From positions 1,116,001 to 1,180,000 of the forward strand of contig NZ_CP034539.1 in the NCBI RefSeq assembly GCF_003963535.1: DNA of 64,000 nt. Reading direction: 5' to 3'. Made by a program: the position numbers and the translations under genes. The notes under the pieces were generated by a model. It was not told the DNA's origin and searched no databases. It saw only the letters and a list, made by a program, of their open reading frames with translations. Of this stretch, positions 1 to 7,992 are shown piece by piece. This stretch comes from Streptomyces cyaneochromogenes. Lineage in GTDB: Bacteria > Actinomycetota > Actinomycetes > Streptomycetales > Streptomycetaceae. Within the stretch, counting starts at the first letter, position 1. Every line of letters begins with the position of its first letter.

Positions 1-1080
1 CCGCACATCCCCGAACGGCAGCCGCTCACCGCCCAGTTGAGCGGATCCGCCGGTCGGGGTGTGCAGGCCGGCGAAGGACTCCGCGAGCTCCACCTTGCCG
101 CTGCCGCTGATCCCGGCGAGTCCGACGACCTCGCCGCGGCGCACGGCGAGGTCGATGTTCTGGTACGCCGGTGAGGTCAGCCCGTGGGCTTCGAGGAGGA
201 CGGGGGCGTCGTGGTCGACGTCCCTGGGGTCGACGGCCTGCTCGGCGATGGCTTCGAGTGACTCCCCGGCCATGGCCTCCACCAGCGCCCGGCGCGGGAG
301 TTCGGCGACCGGTGCGGTGGTGATCCAGCGGGCGTCGCGCAGGACCGTGACGGTCTGGCAGACCTCGTAGACCTCCTGAAGGTGGTGCGAGATGAACAGG
401 AAGGTGACGCCGGAGTCCTGCAGCGCCCGCATCCGCGTGAACAGCCGCTCGATCTCGCGGTTGTCGAGCTGGGCGGTGGGCTCGTCGAGGATGATGAAGC
501 GGGCGCCGAAGCTCAACGCCCGGGCGATCTCCACCATTTGGCGGTCCTCGACCTTGAGGTCTGCGGTGCGCGCCTCGGGGTCGACGTGCACGTCCCAGGT
601 GGCGAGGAGTTCGGCGGCCTCGGAGCGCAGCCTGCGCCAGCTGATGAAGCCGCGCTGGAGGGGCTGGCGGTTGATGCTGTGTTCATCCGGGGGACAACCC
701 CCGGCCCCCCGGCCGACCTTGCGATTCAGGCGCGTTGACCTGGCAGCGTGGATTTCGGCGATGAAGAGATTCTCTGCAACCGTCATTTCCGGGACGAGGG
801 TGGGCTTCTGGTAGACGCAGGCCACTTTCCGGCGCCAGGCGTCGCGGTCGGCCGGCGGGGGCGCGGGTTCGCCGTCGAAGCGGACCTCGCCCTCGTCGGC
901 GGCCTGGAGTCCGGTGAGGATGTTGACCAGGGTCGACTTGCCGGCGCCGTTGCGGCCGACGAGGGCGTGGGACTCGCCGGGCAGGACGGTGAGCCGTCCG
1001 TCGGCGAGGGCGGTGGTAGGGCCGTAGCGCTTGACGATGTCCCGCGCTTCGACGAGCGGTGTGATCACGGCCGTACTCAT
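1..1080 (-). CDS. Sugar ABC transporter ATP-binding protein (RbsA/MglA/XylG type), partial
   Basis: ATPase of a CUT2-type sugar importer, energising uptake together with the binding lipoprotein encoded just upstream. The gene runs off the left edge; 360 residues are visible. The first nucleotide-binding domain has Walker A GRNGAGKST (about 42-50), Q-loop Gln91, a relaxed signature before ERQ/DRQMVEIARAL-like sequence (about 176-190), Walker B FIILDEPTAQLD (about 195-206) and H-loop His232. A second domain begins near 296 with the degenerate Walker A (GISGSGK) usual for this family. The ATG start lies inside the stop of the upstream gene (ATGA, 4-bp overlap), implying translational coupling. 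Between residues about 108 and 136 there is a 29-residue stretch that family members lack: in related proteins ENLFI is followed directly by NRQP. The DNA behind it is an 87-bp in-frame insertion with a hairpin, so the protein may be impaired or may tolerate a surface loop. Confidence 0.9.
   Translation of the reverse strand, partial: MSTAVITPLVEARDIVKRYGPTTALADGRLTVLPGESHALVGRNGAGKSTLVNILTGLQAADEGEVRFDGEPAPPPADRDAWRRKVACVYQKPTLVPEMTVAENLFIAEIHAARSTRLNRKVGRGAGGCPPDEHSINRQPLQRGFISWRRLRSEAAELLATWDVHVDPEARTADLKVEDRQMVEIARALSFGARFIILDEPTAQLDNREIERLFTRMRALQDSGVTFLFISHHLQEVYEVCQTVTVLRDARWITTAPVAELPRRALVEAMAGESLEAIAEQAVDPRDVDHDAPVLLEAHGLTSPAYQNIDLAVRRGEVVGLAGISGSGKVELAESFAGLHTPTGGSAQLGGERLPFGDVR
673..763. 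repeat. 87-bp in-frame insertion with hairpin inside the ABC ATPase gene
   Basis: The coding frame stays open, but family homology is interrupted for 29 codons. The insert contains a perfect 7-bp-arm hairpin (CCGGGGG, loop ACAA, CCCCCGG at 687-704) and less GC-biased codons (for example TCA, AAT). GATG occurs at both edges (673-676 and 760-763), as expected for a short target duplication or for slippage. It resembles a small interspersed palindromic element of the kind common between Streptomyces genes; that identity is inferred. Confidence 0.6.
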
Positions 1081-2147
1081 CGGACCGTGTTGCCCCAGAG
1101 CTTGGGGTCGTCGACGTTGTCCTTGGTGACCAGCGGGGCGGGCAGCTGGTCCTCCAGGATGCCGCCGGGGAGTTTGACGATGGTCGAGTCGTGGTCCGTC
1201 GGGCCCGGCTCGAACGTCTTCCCCTCCATGGCCGCCTTGATGTAGTACATGCCGTACTTGGCGTACAGGTCGGCGGGCTGGGAGACGGTCGCGTCGATCT
1301 CGCCCTTGCGGATGGCGTCGTACTCCTGCGGGATGCCGTCGTTGGAGACGATCGTGATGTGCCCGTCCTGGCCGGCTTTCTTCAGCATGCCCTTCGACTT
1401 CAGGGTCTGGAGGGTGGGCGCGAGGTAGACGCCGCCGGCCTGCATGTAGATGCCCTTGATGTCGGGGTTGGCGTTCAGGAGGGTGTCCAGCTTGGAGGCC
1501 GCGGTGTCGGACTCCCACTTGGCCGGTATCTCCAGGACCTTCAGCTTGGGGAAGTTCTTCTTCACGCAGGCCCGGAACGCCTCGGAGCGGTCACGGCCGT
1601 TGACCGAGGCGAGGTCGCCCATGATCTGCACGACCTTGCCGGAGGGGATCTGCTCGCCGAGGTACTGACAGGCCTTCTCGCCGTACGCCACGTTGTTCGC
1701 GCGCACCACCATCGCGACCCTGCCCTTGTCCGGCGCCACGTCGACCGCGACGACCGGCACGCCCTTGCGCTCGGCCTGATCGAGGCCCGCCTCGATGGCG
1801 GCGCTGTCCAGCGGGGCGACGACCAGGCCCTTCACACCCTGGTTGAGCTGGTTGTTGATGTCGGTGATCTGCTGCGAGGGGTCACTGTTGGAGTTGACCG
1901 TCTTGAGCGTGTCGACGCCCTGCGACTCGGCCATCTTCGGCACGTAGTCGTTGTACGACTGCCAGAACGGCGAGGTCAGCAGGGGCAGGATCACCCCGAC
2001 CTGCCCGCTGCCGCCGCCTTCGGCGCTCGACGCGCCGGTGTCCTTGGTGCTGCCGCACGCGGCGAGTACGAGCGAGGCGCCGGCGACCGCGCACACCGCC
2101 CTCACCATCCGTGACCTGTTCTGCTTCCGCGCTGTGGTGCCGGGCAT
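1077..2147 (-). CDS. Sugar ABC transporter substrate-binding lipoprotein (Peripla_BP_4 type)
   Basis: Extracytoplasmic binding protein delivering a sugar to the importer whose ATPase follows. The N-terminus has basic residues, a hydrophobic stretch and a lipobox LVLAAC, so it should be a membrane-anchored lipoprotein. The body follows the ribose/galactose-binding fold: an early QVGVILPLLTSPFW segment, the VVAPLDSAAIEAGLD segment and a late HITIVSNDGIPQEYDAI segment. At 356 residues it is normal for the family. The start is supported by GAGGAG about 8 nt upstream. Its stop overlaps the ATPase ATG. The ligand cannot be told from sequence. The divergent FadR-type GntR gene is the likely regulator. 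A permease gene is expected beyond the window edge. Confidence 0.9.
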   Translation of the reverse strand: MPGTTARKQNRSRMVRAVCAVAGASLVLAACGSTKDTGASSAEGGGSGQVGVILPLLTSPFWQSYNDYVPKMAESQGVDTLKTVNSNSDPSQQITDINNQLNQGVKGLVVAPLDSAAIEAGLDQAERKGVPVVAVDVAPDKGRVAMVVRANNVAYGEKACQYLGEQIPSGKVVQIMGDLASVNGRDRSEAFRACVKKNFPKLKVLEIPAKWESDTAASKLDTLLNANPDIKGIYMQAGGVYLAPTLQTLKSKGMLKKAGQDGHITIVSNDGIPQEYDAIRKGEIDATVSQPADLYAKYGMYYIKAAMEGKTFEPGPTDHDSTIVKLPGGILEDQLPAPLVTKDNVDDPKLWGNTVR

Positions 2148-2268
2148 CTGGCGGCTCCTCGTTGAGCGTGTTCGAGCACATGGTTCGAGCAGATGCCCGC
2201 ATATTTATCAGACCACTTCGGCGAAACAACACCCTTCGGAGGGAGTTTTTCGCCGTATCCAGCCGTAG

Positions 2269-2279
2269 TGGTCGGACCA
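2269..2279. promoter_or_regulatory. Candidate GntR/FadR-type operator
   Basis: TGGTCGGACCA is a perfect palindrome of the TGGTC-N-GACCA form used by many FadR-subfamily regulators. It lies in the divergent spacer between the binding-protein gene and the GntR gene, so it could control both. A related half site (reverse complement TGGTCTGA) sits at 2208-2215, nearer the transporter gene. The role is inferred from form and position. Confidence 0.5.
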
Positions 2280-2343
2280 ACCTGGTGATTACACTGCCGG
2301 TCACGAGGCGCCCGCAGGCACCTCGGGCGACGGGAGGAACGGC

Positions 2344-3072
2344 GTGGACGAGACAGCCCCCCAGAAGGGCACCGTCGAGACGGCCCCGCAGAAGGGCACC
2401 GTGACGCAGCGCGCCATCGAGGCGGTCAAGGCGATGATCGCGGAGGGCCGGCTGGAGCCCGGTCAGCGACTGCCGACCGAGCGCGATCTGGCGGCGCGGC
2501 TCGGTATCTCCCGCAGCTCGATGCGCGAGGCGATCCGCGCGCTCACGGTGCTGGGGGTGCTGGAGGCCCGGCACGGTTCGGGCATCTACGTCACCCAGTT
2601 GGAGGCCGGCGATCTGCTGGAGACGTTCGGCGTGGTGGCCGACCTCTCCCGGGGCCCGCGTCTGGTGGAGCTCCTGGAGGTGCGGCGCATCCTGGAGTCG
2701 ACGGCGACGGCTCTCGCGGCGGCGCGGATCACTCCGGACCGGCTCGCGGAGGTCGAGAAACACCTCACGGCGATGAACGCCACGGACGACCCCGAGGAGA
2801 TCCTCGCCCACGACCTGGCCTTCCACCGAGAGATCGCGGCCGCCGCCGGCAACGAGACCATGGCCGCGATCCTGGAGGGCCTGTCCTCCCGCACGTTCCG
2901 CGCCCGCGTGTGGCGCGGCTACCAGGAGGAGGGCGCCTTCGCCCGCACCCGCCGCGAGCACGCGGCGATCCATCGGGCCCTGGTCGCCCACGACCCGGAG
3001 GCGGCCCGGGCGGCGGCTGCCGCGCATGTGGGCGAGGTGGAGGAGTGGCTGCGGACGCAGCTGGGTTCGTAG
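2344..3072 (+). CDS. FadR-subfamily GntR transcriptional regulator (FCD domain)
   Basis: DNA-binding regulator, 242 residues. A winged helix-turn-helix of GntR type (about residues 20-85; GQRLPTERDLAARLGISRSSMREAIRALTVLGVLEARHGSG motifs in part) is followed by an all-helical FCD ligand domain (about 100-230) with HDLAFHREIAAAAGN, which contributes the usual metal or acid-binding residues. GTG start with GGGAGGA 6-10 nt upstream. It is divergent from the sugar ABC operon and probably represses it until the sugar or a metabolite binds. Oddity: residues 3-20 are a nine-residue unit duplicated in tandem (ETAPQKGTV twice), encoded by two 27-bp units differing only at three third-codon positions. 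Confidence 0.92.
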   Translation: MDETAPQKGTVETAPQKGTVTQRAIEAVKAMIAEGRLEPGQRLPTERDLAARLGISRSSMREAIRALTVLGVLEARHGSGIYVTQLEAGDLLETFGVVADLSRGPRLVELLEVRRILESTATALAAARITPDRLAEVEKHLTAMNATDDPEEILAHDLAFHREIAAAAGNETMAAILEGLSSRTFRARVWRGYQEEGAFARTRREHAAIHRALVAHDPEAARAAAAAHVGEVEEWLRTQLGS

Positions 3073-3198
3073 CCCGGACCTGAGGTCGCCAGTGCGCCGA
3101 CCCTTCGGGTTCACCGGGTTGGTCAGCCGGAATTGCTCAGCAGGATTGAACGGAAGCCCAGTTGATCCCGCAGGTGGCAGAGGTCTGATTCGGTCGCG

Positions 3199-3234
3199 GC
3201 GGCCGGGGGAACGGTGCGGCGCTCCCCCGGCCGC
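3199..3234. terminator. Perfect 12-bp-stem bidirectional terminator
   Basis: Arms GCGGCCGGGGGA and TCCCCCGGCCGC pair perfectly around a 12-nt loop. It lies between the convergent ends of the GntR regulator and the luciferase-domain gene, so it can serve both. There is no T-tract, which is normal in Streptomyces. Confidence 0.75.
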
Positions 3235-3246
3235 TCGACGCTCCGG

Positions 3247-3738
3247 CTACACCCACTCGCCTCGCGCGAACGCGTAGCTGACCCCGACGAGCTGCCACAG
3301 CGTCTCGAGTTCGGCCGCGTCACGCGGCCCGTAGATCATGACGAGTGTCTCCGGGACCTTCCCACTCCGCACCAGCGGGTGGTGCTCGGCCCACCCGCTC
3401 TCGATCGCCTGTGCGGCGATGTCGGCGGGCAGCGCCGCGTGGAGGCTGCCGTCGAAGGCTCCGTGCAGGTGGACGAACTCCTGGCCGATCAGGAACGCCT
3501 CCTTCGGTCCGCGCGCGAGTGCCGGGTGAAGGTGCAGTGCCCGCGTCTCCGGCAGCGAGATGCCGCTGGGCCCGGTCCGGACTCCCTCGAGCGTGCCCAT
3601 CCGCCGCCAGAGCTCCTCCTGGAGTTCGGCCGGGGAGGTCTGGTCGAGCTGCTGATGCGGGACCTCCGGGCCGGTCGCCGGCCGCTCGCCCGGCCTGGTG
3701 GGCAGTTCGAGCGGCTTGATGCCGATCTTGTGCGGCAT
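3247..3738 (-). CDS. Luciferase-domain (DUF5519-like) protein
   Basis: A 163-residue soluble protein with no signal peptide. The pattern of HLHPALARGP, FVHLHGAFDGSLHAALP and WAEHHPLV near the middle, followed by VMIYGPRD, matches my recollection of the family named DUF5519/luciferase domain, which occurs in fungal and bacterial proteins of unknown activity; no reaction can be assigned. AGGAGGATGACCC precedes the ATG and fixes the start. It is divergent from an HxlR regulator across a spacer with strong dyads, so it is probably that regulator's target, a layout often seen for redox or electrophile-response genes. Confidence 0.6.
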   Translation of the reverse strand: MPHKIGIKPLELPTRPGERPATGPEVPHQQLDQTSPAELQEELWRRMGTLEGVRTGPSGISLPETRALHLHPALARGPKEAFLIGQEFVHLHGAFDGSLHAALPADIAAQAIESGWAEHHPLVRSGKVPETLVMIYGPRDAAELETLWQLVGVSYAFARGEWV

Positions 3739-3828
3739 GGGTCATCCTCCTGTTTCAGCCCCGAGCCCGATCGGCTCACGGTGCTGTCCCCCGGGGCTCA
3801 GTGCAGTTGACATCGCCTCGACCGAAGT

Positions 3829-3857
3829 TACTATCCTTGGGATAGTAGTTACCAAGG
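3829..3857. promoter_or_regulatory. Nested palindromes, candidate HxlR operator
   Basis: TACTATCC (3829-3836), TTG, GGATAGTA (3840-3847) form a perfect dyad. A second inverted pair, CCTTGG (3835-3840) and CCAAGG (3852-3857), overlaps it. The region is much richer in A/T than its surroundings and lies just ahead of the HxlR gene, in the spacer shared with the divergent luciferase-domain gene. Autoregulation and control of the neighbour are inferred. Confidence 0.55.
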
Positions 3858-3872
3858 AGTAAGTGACTGTCG

Positions 3873-4298
3873 ATGCCGCAGGTTCGACAACAACCGGTCG
3901 ACCCGTGTCCGTTCGGGCCCGTCGTCGACCTCGTGTTCGGCCGCTGGACCGCGCACGTGCTCTGGGTCCTCGCGTACCACGGCCGGGTCCGGTTCAAGGA
4001 GCTTCAGGGGTACCTTCCGGAAATCACCCCCAAGGTCCTTACCGAGCGACTTCGCCAACTCGAGCGGAACGGGCTCGTCGCGCGCACGTACCACCGCGAG
4101 ATCCCACCGCGCGTCGAGTACGAGATGACGGCGCTCGGCCAGTCGCTCGTGCCGGTGTTCCGGACACTCACCGCGTGGTCCGACGAGCACCTCGACGAGG
4201 TACAGGCAGCGCAGCGCGACTACGACCGCGAGCATGCTCTGACCGGAACTGCCGGGGGTGTAGCGGCTGAACCTGTTCGTGCGCGCGACAGGGCCTAG
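3873..4298 (+). CDS. HxlR-family winged-helix transcriptional regulator
   Basis: A 141-residue regulator with the HxlR signature: a Cys near the N-terminus (DPCPFGPVVDLVFGRW), the recognition segment RFKELQGYLPEITPKVLTERLRQLE, the wing VARTYHREIPPRVEYEMT and LTALGQSL-like helix. HxlR proteins often sense electrophiles or redox state through the N-terminal Cys, present here at residue 12. AGGAG lies 13 nt before the ATG, a rather long spacing. The C-terminal 15 residues, rich in Ala, Glu and Arg, are probably disordered. The stop overlaps the convergent stop of the caspase-transpeptidase gene by 4 bp. Confidence 0.9.
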   Translation: MPQVRQQPVDPCPFGPVVDLVFGRWTAHVLWVLAYHGRVRFKELQGYLPEITPKVLTERLRQLERNGLVARTYHREIPPRVEYEMTALGQSLVPVFRTLTAWSDEHLDEVQAAQRDYDREHALTGTAGGVAAEPVRARDRA

Positions 4299-7200
4299 GT
4301 GTCGAGGACCGCCTCCATCACCTCCCGGGCGATGGGTGCGGCCAGTCCGCCGCCGCTGATGTCGTCACCGTCGGCGGCATCGTCCTGTACCACCACGGCG
4401 ACGGCGACGGAGGCGGGTGAGCCGGGTTCCGGCTTGGCGTAGGAGATGAACCAGGCGAACGGGCGCTCGCTGTTCTCGACACCACTCTGAGCCGTTCCGG
4501 TCTTGCCACCGACCTCGACGCCGGAGATCGCGGCCGAGGTGCCCGTACCGCTCTCGACGACCGCCCGCATCATTTCCTGCAGTTTGTCGGCGTTCGTCTC
4601 GGAAAGCGGTCGGCCCAGCGACTCGGGTTCGCTCGCGGCCTCCTTCACCAGGTACGGCTTCATCAAGCTGCCGTCGTTGCCGACGGCCGCCGCCACCATG
4701 GCCATCTGGAGCGGCGTGGCGGAAGTCTCCCACTGGCCGATCGCGCTGAGCGCGTTCGGGGCAGGGTCCGCGTCGTCGGGGTACACGGACTCGACCGCAC
4801 GGACGGGGACCGATGGTTCGGAGTTGAAGCCGAACTTCTCCGCCTGCGCGCGCATCTTCCCGCTGCCGAGGTCCGAGCCGATCTTGCCGAACACCGTGTT
4901 GCAGGATTCGATCAGTGCCAGCCGAAGCGAGACGTTCTCGCAGAGCGTGTCGGCGGTGTTCCGCAACTCGGTTGCGCTTTCCGGCAGTTTCCACGGCACG
5001 GGTGAGTCCGTCTTCTCGTCGATGGAGTCGTACAGTCCGTTCTCCAGCGCGGCAGCGGCGGTGACCACCTTGAACGTGGACCCTGGCGGATAGGCCTGCC
5101 GCAACGCCCGGTTGAGAAGCGGGTGGTTCTTGTCCTTCCGGAGTTTCTCCCAGGCCGTGCCGTCGGCCGACGAGGAGCCGGAGAAGCTCGACGGGTCGTA
5201 CGACGGCGCCGAGGCCAGCGCCAGGATCGCACCGGTACGCGGATCGAGGGCGACGACGGCTCCCTGTCTGTCTCCCAGCCCCTCGAAAGCCGCCTTCTGA
5301 GCAGCGGAGTCGATGGTGGTGGCCACGTCGCCGCCTTTGTCCTGGCTGGATCGCGTGGCGGTCAGAATGTCGTCCTCGGCCGCTTCGAGGAGCGAGGTGC
5401 CGTACGCCTGTGACGCGTACCCGGTGACGTGGGCGTAGAGCGGGCCGTCCGTATAAGTCCGCACATAACGCCGGGTACCGCCCGTGTTCTTCGACCCTGT
5501 CACGGATGCGCCCTGGACCAGGATGTTCCCGCGAGGCCGGTCGTAGCGGGAGACGGGACGGTCACCGGACGGGCGCAGCAGCACCACGGTGACGATGGTG
5601 CTCATGGCCAGCAGTACGGCCGTACCGTGGAACAGCCGTCCCCTCAACGGCCGGTCGGTGAGCGGGATCAGGCCGCTCACACCCGTGTACACGGCGGCGC
5701 CCGCCCCGAAGACATAGAAGCCCGGCCCGACGTCCTCGTCACGCGTGACCACGGTGAGGACGCCGAGGGCGATCACGGCGCCGACGCACAGGGCGACTTC
5801 CAGGGCACCCGATCGTCGCAGCAGTTGCCGGTCCGCGCCCCGCATCCTCGACCAGCCGGCCGCCACCACCGCTGACGCGGACAACGCCCCCGATACCAGC
5901 ACCAGCGCGGGCCACGCACCGCCGCGCGAGATCGACCCGACCGCCGCGGCCAGCATCACGGCAGCACCGACCGCCTTGCCTCCCAGCAGGGTCCGCCGTC
6001 CCGCCGGGAGCGAGCCGAGGCTCGGGCGAGGCGGTACCGGCTTCTGCAAGGTCACGACGGGGGGCACGGTCGCAGGTGCGATCTCCGCCCGCACCGTCAG
6101 GGCGCACTCCCCCGCCGCGGTGTGCACCATCACGCGGCCCTCGTATACGCCCGGCGTCTCGGCGACCGCCGAGAGCGCGATTCCTTGAACGCTGCGCCGA
6201 ACGCGCAACCATTCACCGGTCGAGGAGAACGTCATGGTCGCCCGCACCACCGGGGGACCGAACACGGGGACGTCGACTTCCGGTCCCGGCCTGCCGAGCG
6301 GGATCACGCCGAGGTCACAGTGGCCGTCGGGGATCCGTGGCGCCGCGGCGCCGCGTGCATGCCGGGCCGCCTCACGCACGCTCGCGCTGTCGTCGCGGGC
6401 GAGCCGGTCCAGCTTGGCGAGGGCGGCCAGTGCCCGCGCCGCGTCCGGGCCGTCGATCACGGTCCTCAGCTCGGCGACCGCACGGAGCCGCTGCTCCGGT
6501 GCCGCCGGTCCGGTCTGAACGGCGACGCCCAGCGGCAGGGTCACCGGGTCCGGTCGCCGCGCTGCGCGGGCGATGGTGAGATCGCCGTACGCGCCGAACA
6601 TCCACAGCTGCGGGTTCTGGTTCGGGGTGACCGCGCGGATTCGTTCCCCTATGTACTCCGCCAGTTCCGCCAGACCGACCACACCGTCCCCGCCCAGGTC
6701 GGCGTCTCCGGTCCGCAGCCCGTCGACAAGGGCGCCGGTGAACAGGGACGGTCCCGGCCGCCCCTCGGACAGCCCAGCGCCCATGGTCGATCCGGCGGCC
6801 GCGCTCGGCACCACGCGGCTGCCCTCGAAGGCGTATTCGACGGCACTCGACGCGGTGAGCACCGCCCGGCCCCGTTCGCCCCCCACGCGCTCCAGCACAC
6901 TGAAGCTGTCCTCGACGTGCACCTCGGGGTCGGCGCGGCTGAACAAGCCTCGCTCGAACGCCCCGGCGTAGCAGCAGTCCAGCATCACCGCGGCCCGTCC
7001 GGCCCGACTCCGCATCATCAGCCTGCTCACGTACTCGGCCGGAATCGCTGTCGACTCCAGTCGCGTACGGACGGTGTCCGCTGCCGCGAGGAAGAGCTTT
7101 CCTCCTTCGTCCTTCAGGCCGTGGCAGGCGAAGTGCAGCAGCAGTGTGTCCGTCACCGAACAGTCCGCGAAGAAGTCCTCGACCCCACGGCGCAGTTCGT

Positions 7201-7369
7201 GGGCGCCCGGATCGGTCAGCACCTCCACCGTGAAGGCGCCGATCGCCGGGTCGCCCAGAACCCGGGCGAGTTCGGTGGCGTCGCGCAGCGGCGCCCACAG
7301 GGCGCGCAGACTCGGATCCTCGTACGAGCTGGTGGCCACCAGGAGCGCGTGGCGCCGGCTCTCCCTCAT
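4295..7369 (-). CDS. Caspase / five-TM / PbpA-type penicillin-binding transpeptidase fusion
   Basis: A 1024-residue chimera. Residues 1-265 are a C14 caspase-like protease with intact dyad: His83 in FACHG and Cys133 in LDCCYAG. Residues about 285-340 are Ala/Leu-rich helices (HEAT-like), 345-435 a beta-sandwich. Five predicted membrane helices follow (about 461-480, 485-505, 521-540, 551-570, 581-598). The C-terminal 400 residues look like PbpA-type class B PBP: RGNILVQG-type dimer domain near 613, SxxK STFK at 764-767, SxN SCN at 822-824, KTG at 956-958. An odd helix count puts the caspase inside and the transpeptidase outside the membrane, so both halves are topologically sensible and look active. 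The ATG overlaps the stop of the EACC1-like gene (ATGA). An upstream extension of the same open frame is Arg/Pro-rich shadow of that gene and was excluded. Substrates and trigger are unknown. Confidence 0.88.
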   Translation of the reverse strand: MRESRRHALLVATSSYEDPSLRALWAPLRDATELARVLGDPAIGAFTVEVLTDPGAHELRRGVEDFFADCSVTDTLLLHFACHGLKDEGGKLFLAAADTVRTRLESTAIPAEYVSRLMMRSRAGRAAVMLDCCYAGAFERGLFSRADPEVHVEDSFSVLERVGGERGRAVLTASSAVEYAFEGSRVVPSAAAGSTMGAGLSEGRPGPSLFTGALVDGLRTGDADLGGDGVVGLAELAEYIGERIRAVTPNQNPQLWMFGAYGDLTIARAARRPDPVTLPLGVAVQTGPAAPEQRLRAVAELRTVIDGPDAARALAALAKLDRLARDDSASVREAARHARGAAAPRIPDGHCDLGVIPLGRPGPEVDVPVFGPPVVRATMTFSSTGEWLRVRRSVQGIALSAVAETPGVYEGRVMVHTAAGECALTVRAEIAPATVPPVVTLQKPVPPRPSLGSLPAGRRTLLGGKAVGAAVMLAAAVGSISRGGAWPALVLVSGALSASAVVAAGWSRMRGADRQLLRRSGALEVALCVGAVIALGVLTVVTRDEDVGPGFYVFGAGAAVYTGVSGLIPLTDRPLRGRLFHGTAVLLAMSTIVTVVLLRPSGDRPVSRYDRPRGNILVQGASVTGSKNTGGTRRYVRTYTDGPLYAHVTGYASQAYGTSLLEAAEDDILTATRSSQDKGGDVATTIDSAAQKAAFEGLGDRQGAVVALDPRTGAILALASAPSYDPSSFSGSSSADGTAWEKLRKDKNHPLLNRALRQAYPPGSTFKVVTAAAALENGLYDSIDEKTDSPVPWKLPESATELRNTADTLCENVSLRLALIESCNTVFGKIGSDLGSGKMRAQAEKFGFNSEPSVPVRAVESVYPDDADPAPNALSAIGQWETSATPLQMAMVAAAVGNDGSLMKPYLVKEAASEPESLGRPLSETNADKLQEMMRAVVESGTGTSAAISGVEVGGKTGTAQSGVENSERPFAWFISYAKPEPGSPASVAVAVVVQDDAADGDDISGGGLAAPIAREVMEAVLDT

Positions 7370-7746
7370 GACCGTTCTGCCGTCACCAGCGCGAGCCATT
7401 CGTCGGCGAGGCGCCGCTGATCCGCGCTGTCGACACCGGTGAGTTCGAGCCGGTGCCCGTCGATCTCCAGCACCACCGTCCGGGAACCGGTCCGGGCCAT
7501 CCAGTCCCGGACGACTGCGACCACGCCTTCCAGCAGAGGCAGCGACGGTTGCAGGGCGACCGCCAGGGCGCCCAGCGCCTCGACGAGACCGGACCGGCTG
7601 TTCGGTGGGGCGGCACCGGCCTCCATCGGCCCGACCCGGTCGACGTCGAACGCCAGCAGGTCCTCGCGCAGCGCCTCCAGCTGCCAGGGCTGCGTGGCGG
7701 CCGCCTCCTGGTGTCCGAGGGCGACAATGCTCAACTCCTTGGACAT
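7366..7746 (-). CDS. EACC1-like effector-associated constant component
   Basis: A 126-residue small protein. It resembles EACC1, a conserved small component that accompanies variable effectors such as caspase-like or trypsin-like proteases in actinobacterial conflict systems: a conserved Trp in an early helix (QPWQLEALREDLLAFD), a central VEALGALAVALQP helix, VVAVVRDWMARTG, then a short strand pair [27 protein letters not shown] precedes the ATG; an upstream in-frame ATG lacks a ribosome site and gives an Arg/His-rich tail. The 4-bp overlap with the caspase fusion shows the two are made together, and it is the best clue to the fusion's biological class. Its molecular function is unknown; adaptor or inhibitor are both possible. 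Confidence 0.75.
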   Translation of the reverse strand: MSKELSIVALGHQEAAATQPWQLEALREDLLAFDVDRVGPMEAGAAPPNSRSGLVEALGALAVALQPSLPLLEGVVAVVRDWMARTGSRTVVLEIDGHRLELTGVDSADQRRLADEWLALVTAERS

Positions 7747-7931
7747 GAGCCCTCCCCCGTGCGGGCCCCTGCGGCGGGCGCGGAACGGGGCCACGGCGTG
7801 TCCAGTGTGGCAGCCATGGCGCCGTGCGGCGACCCGGTTCTGACACCTCATCAGCCACTTACGCCGTCAATCACCCCCTTGTACGCACACCTCAATGCGG
7901 ACGCGGATCGGCCGCCGACCGCGAACACCGA

Positions 7932-7970
7932 GGGCCGCTCCCCTCACCTCCCGTACGAGGGGAACGGCCC
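7932..7970 (-). terminator. Long-stem terminator of the amidase gene
   Basis: Arms GGGCCGCTCCCCTC and GAGGGGAACGGCCC pair at 13 of 14 positions around an 11-nt loop, about 20 bp past the amidase stop. It separates the amidase transcript from the EACC1/caspase pair. Confidence 0.7.
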
Positions 7971-7992
7971 GTCTCATGAGTGCTCCGGCGCG

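Noticed and set aside
7370..7858. N-terminal extension of 163 residues for the caspase-transpeptidase protein
   Set aside because: It is Arg/Pro/Gly-rich, overlaps the EACC1-like gene in another frame and has no ribosome site; the ATG at the ATGA overlap is preferred.
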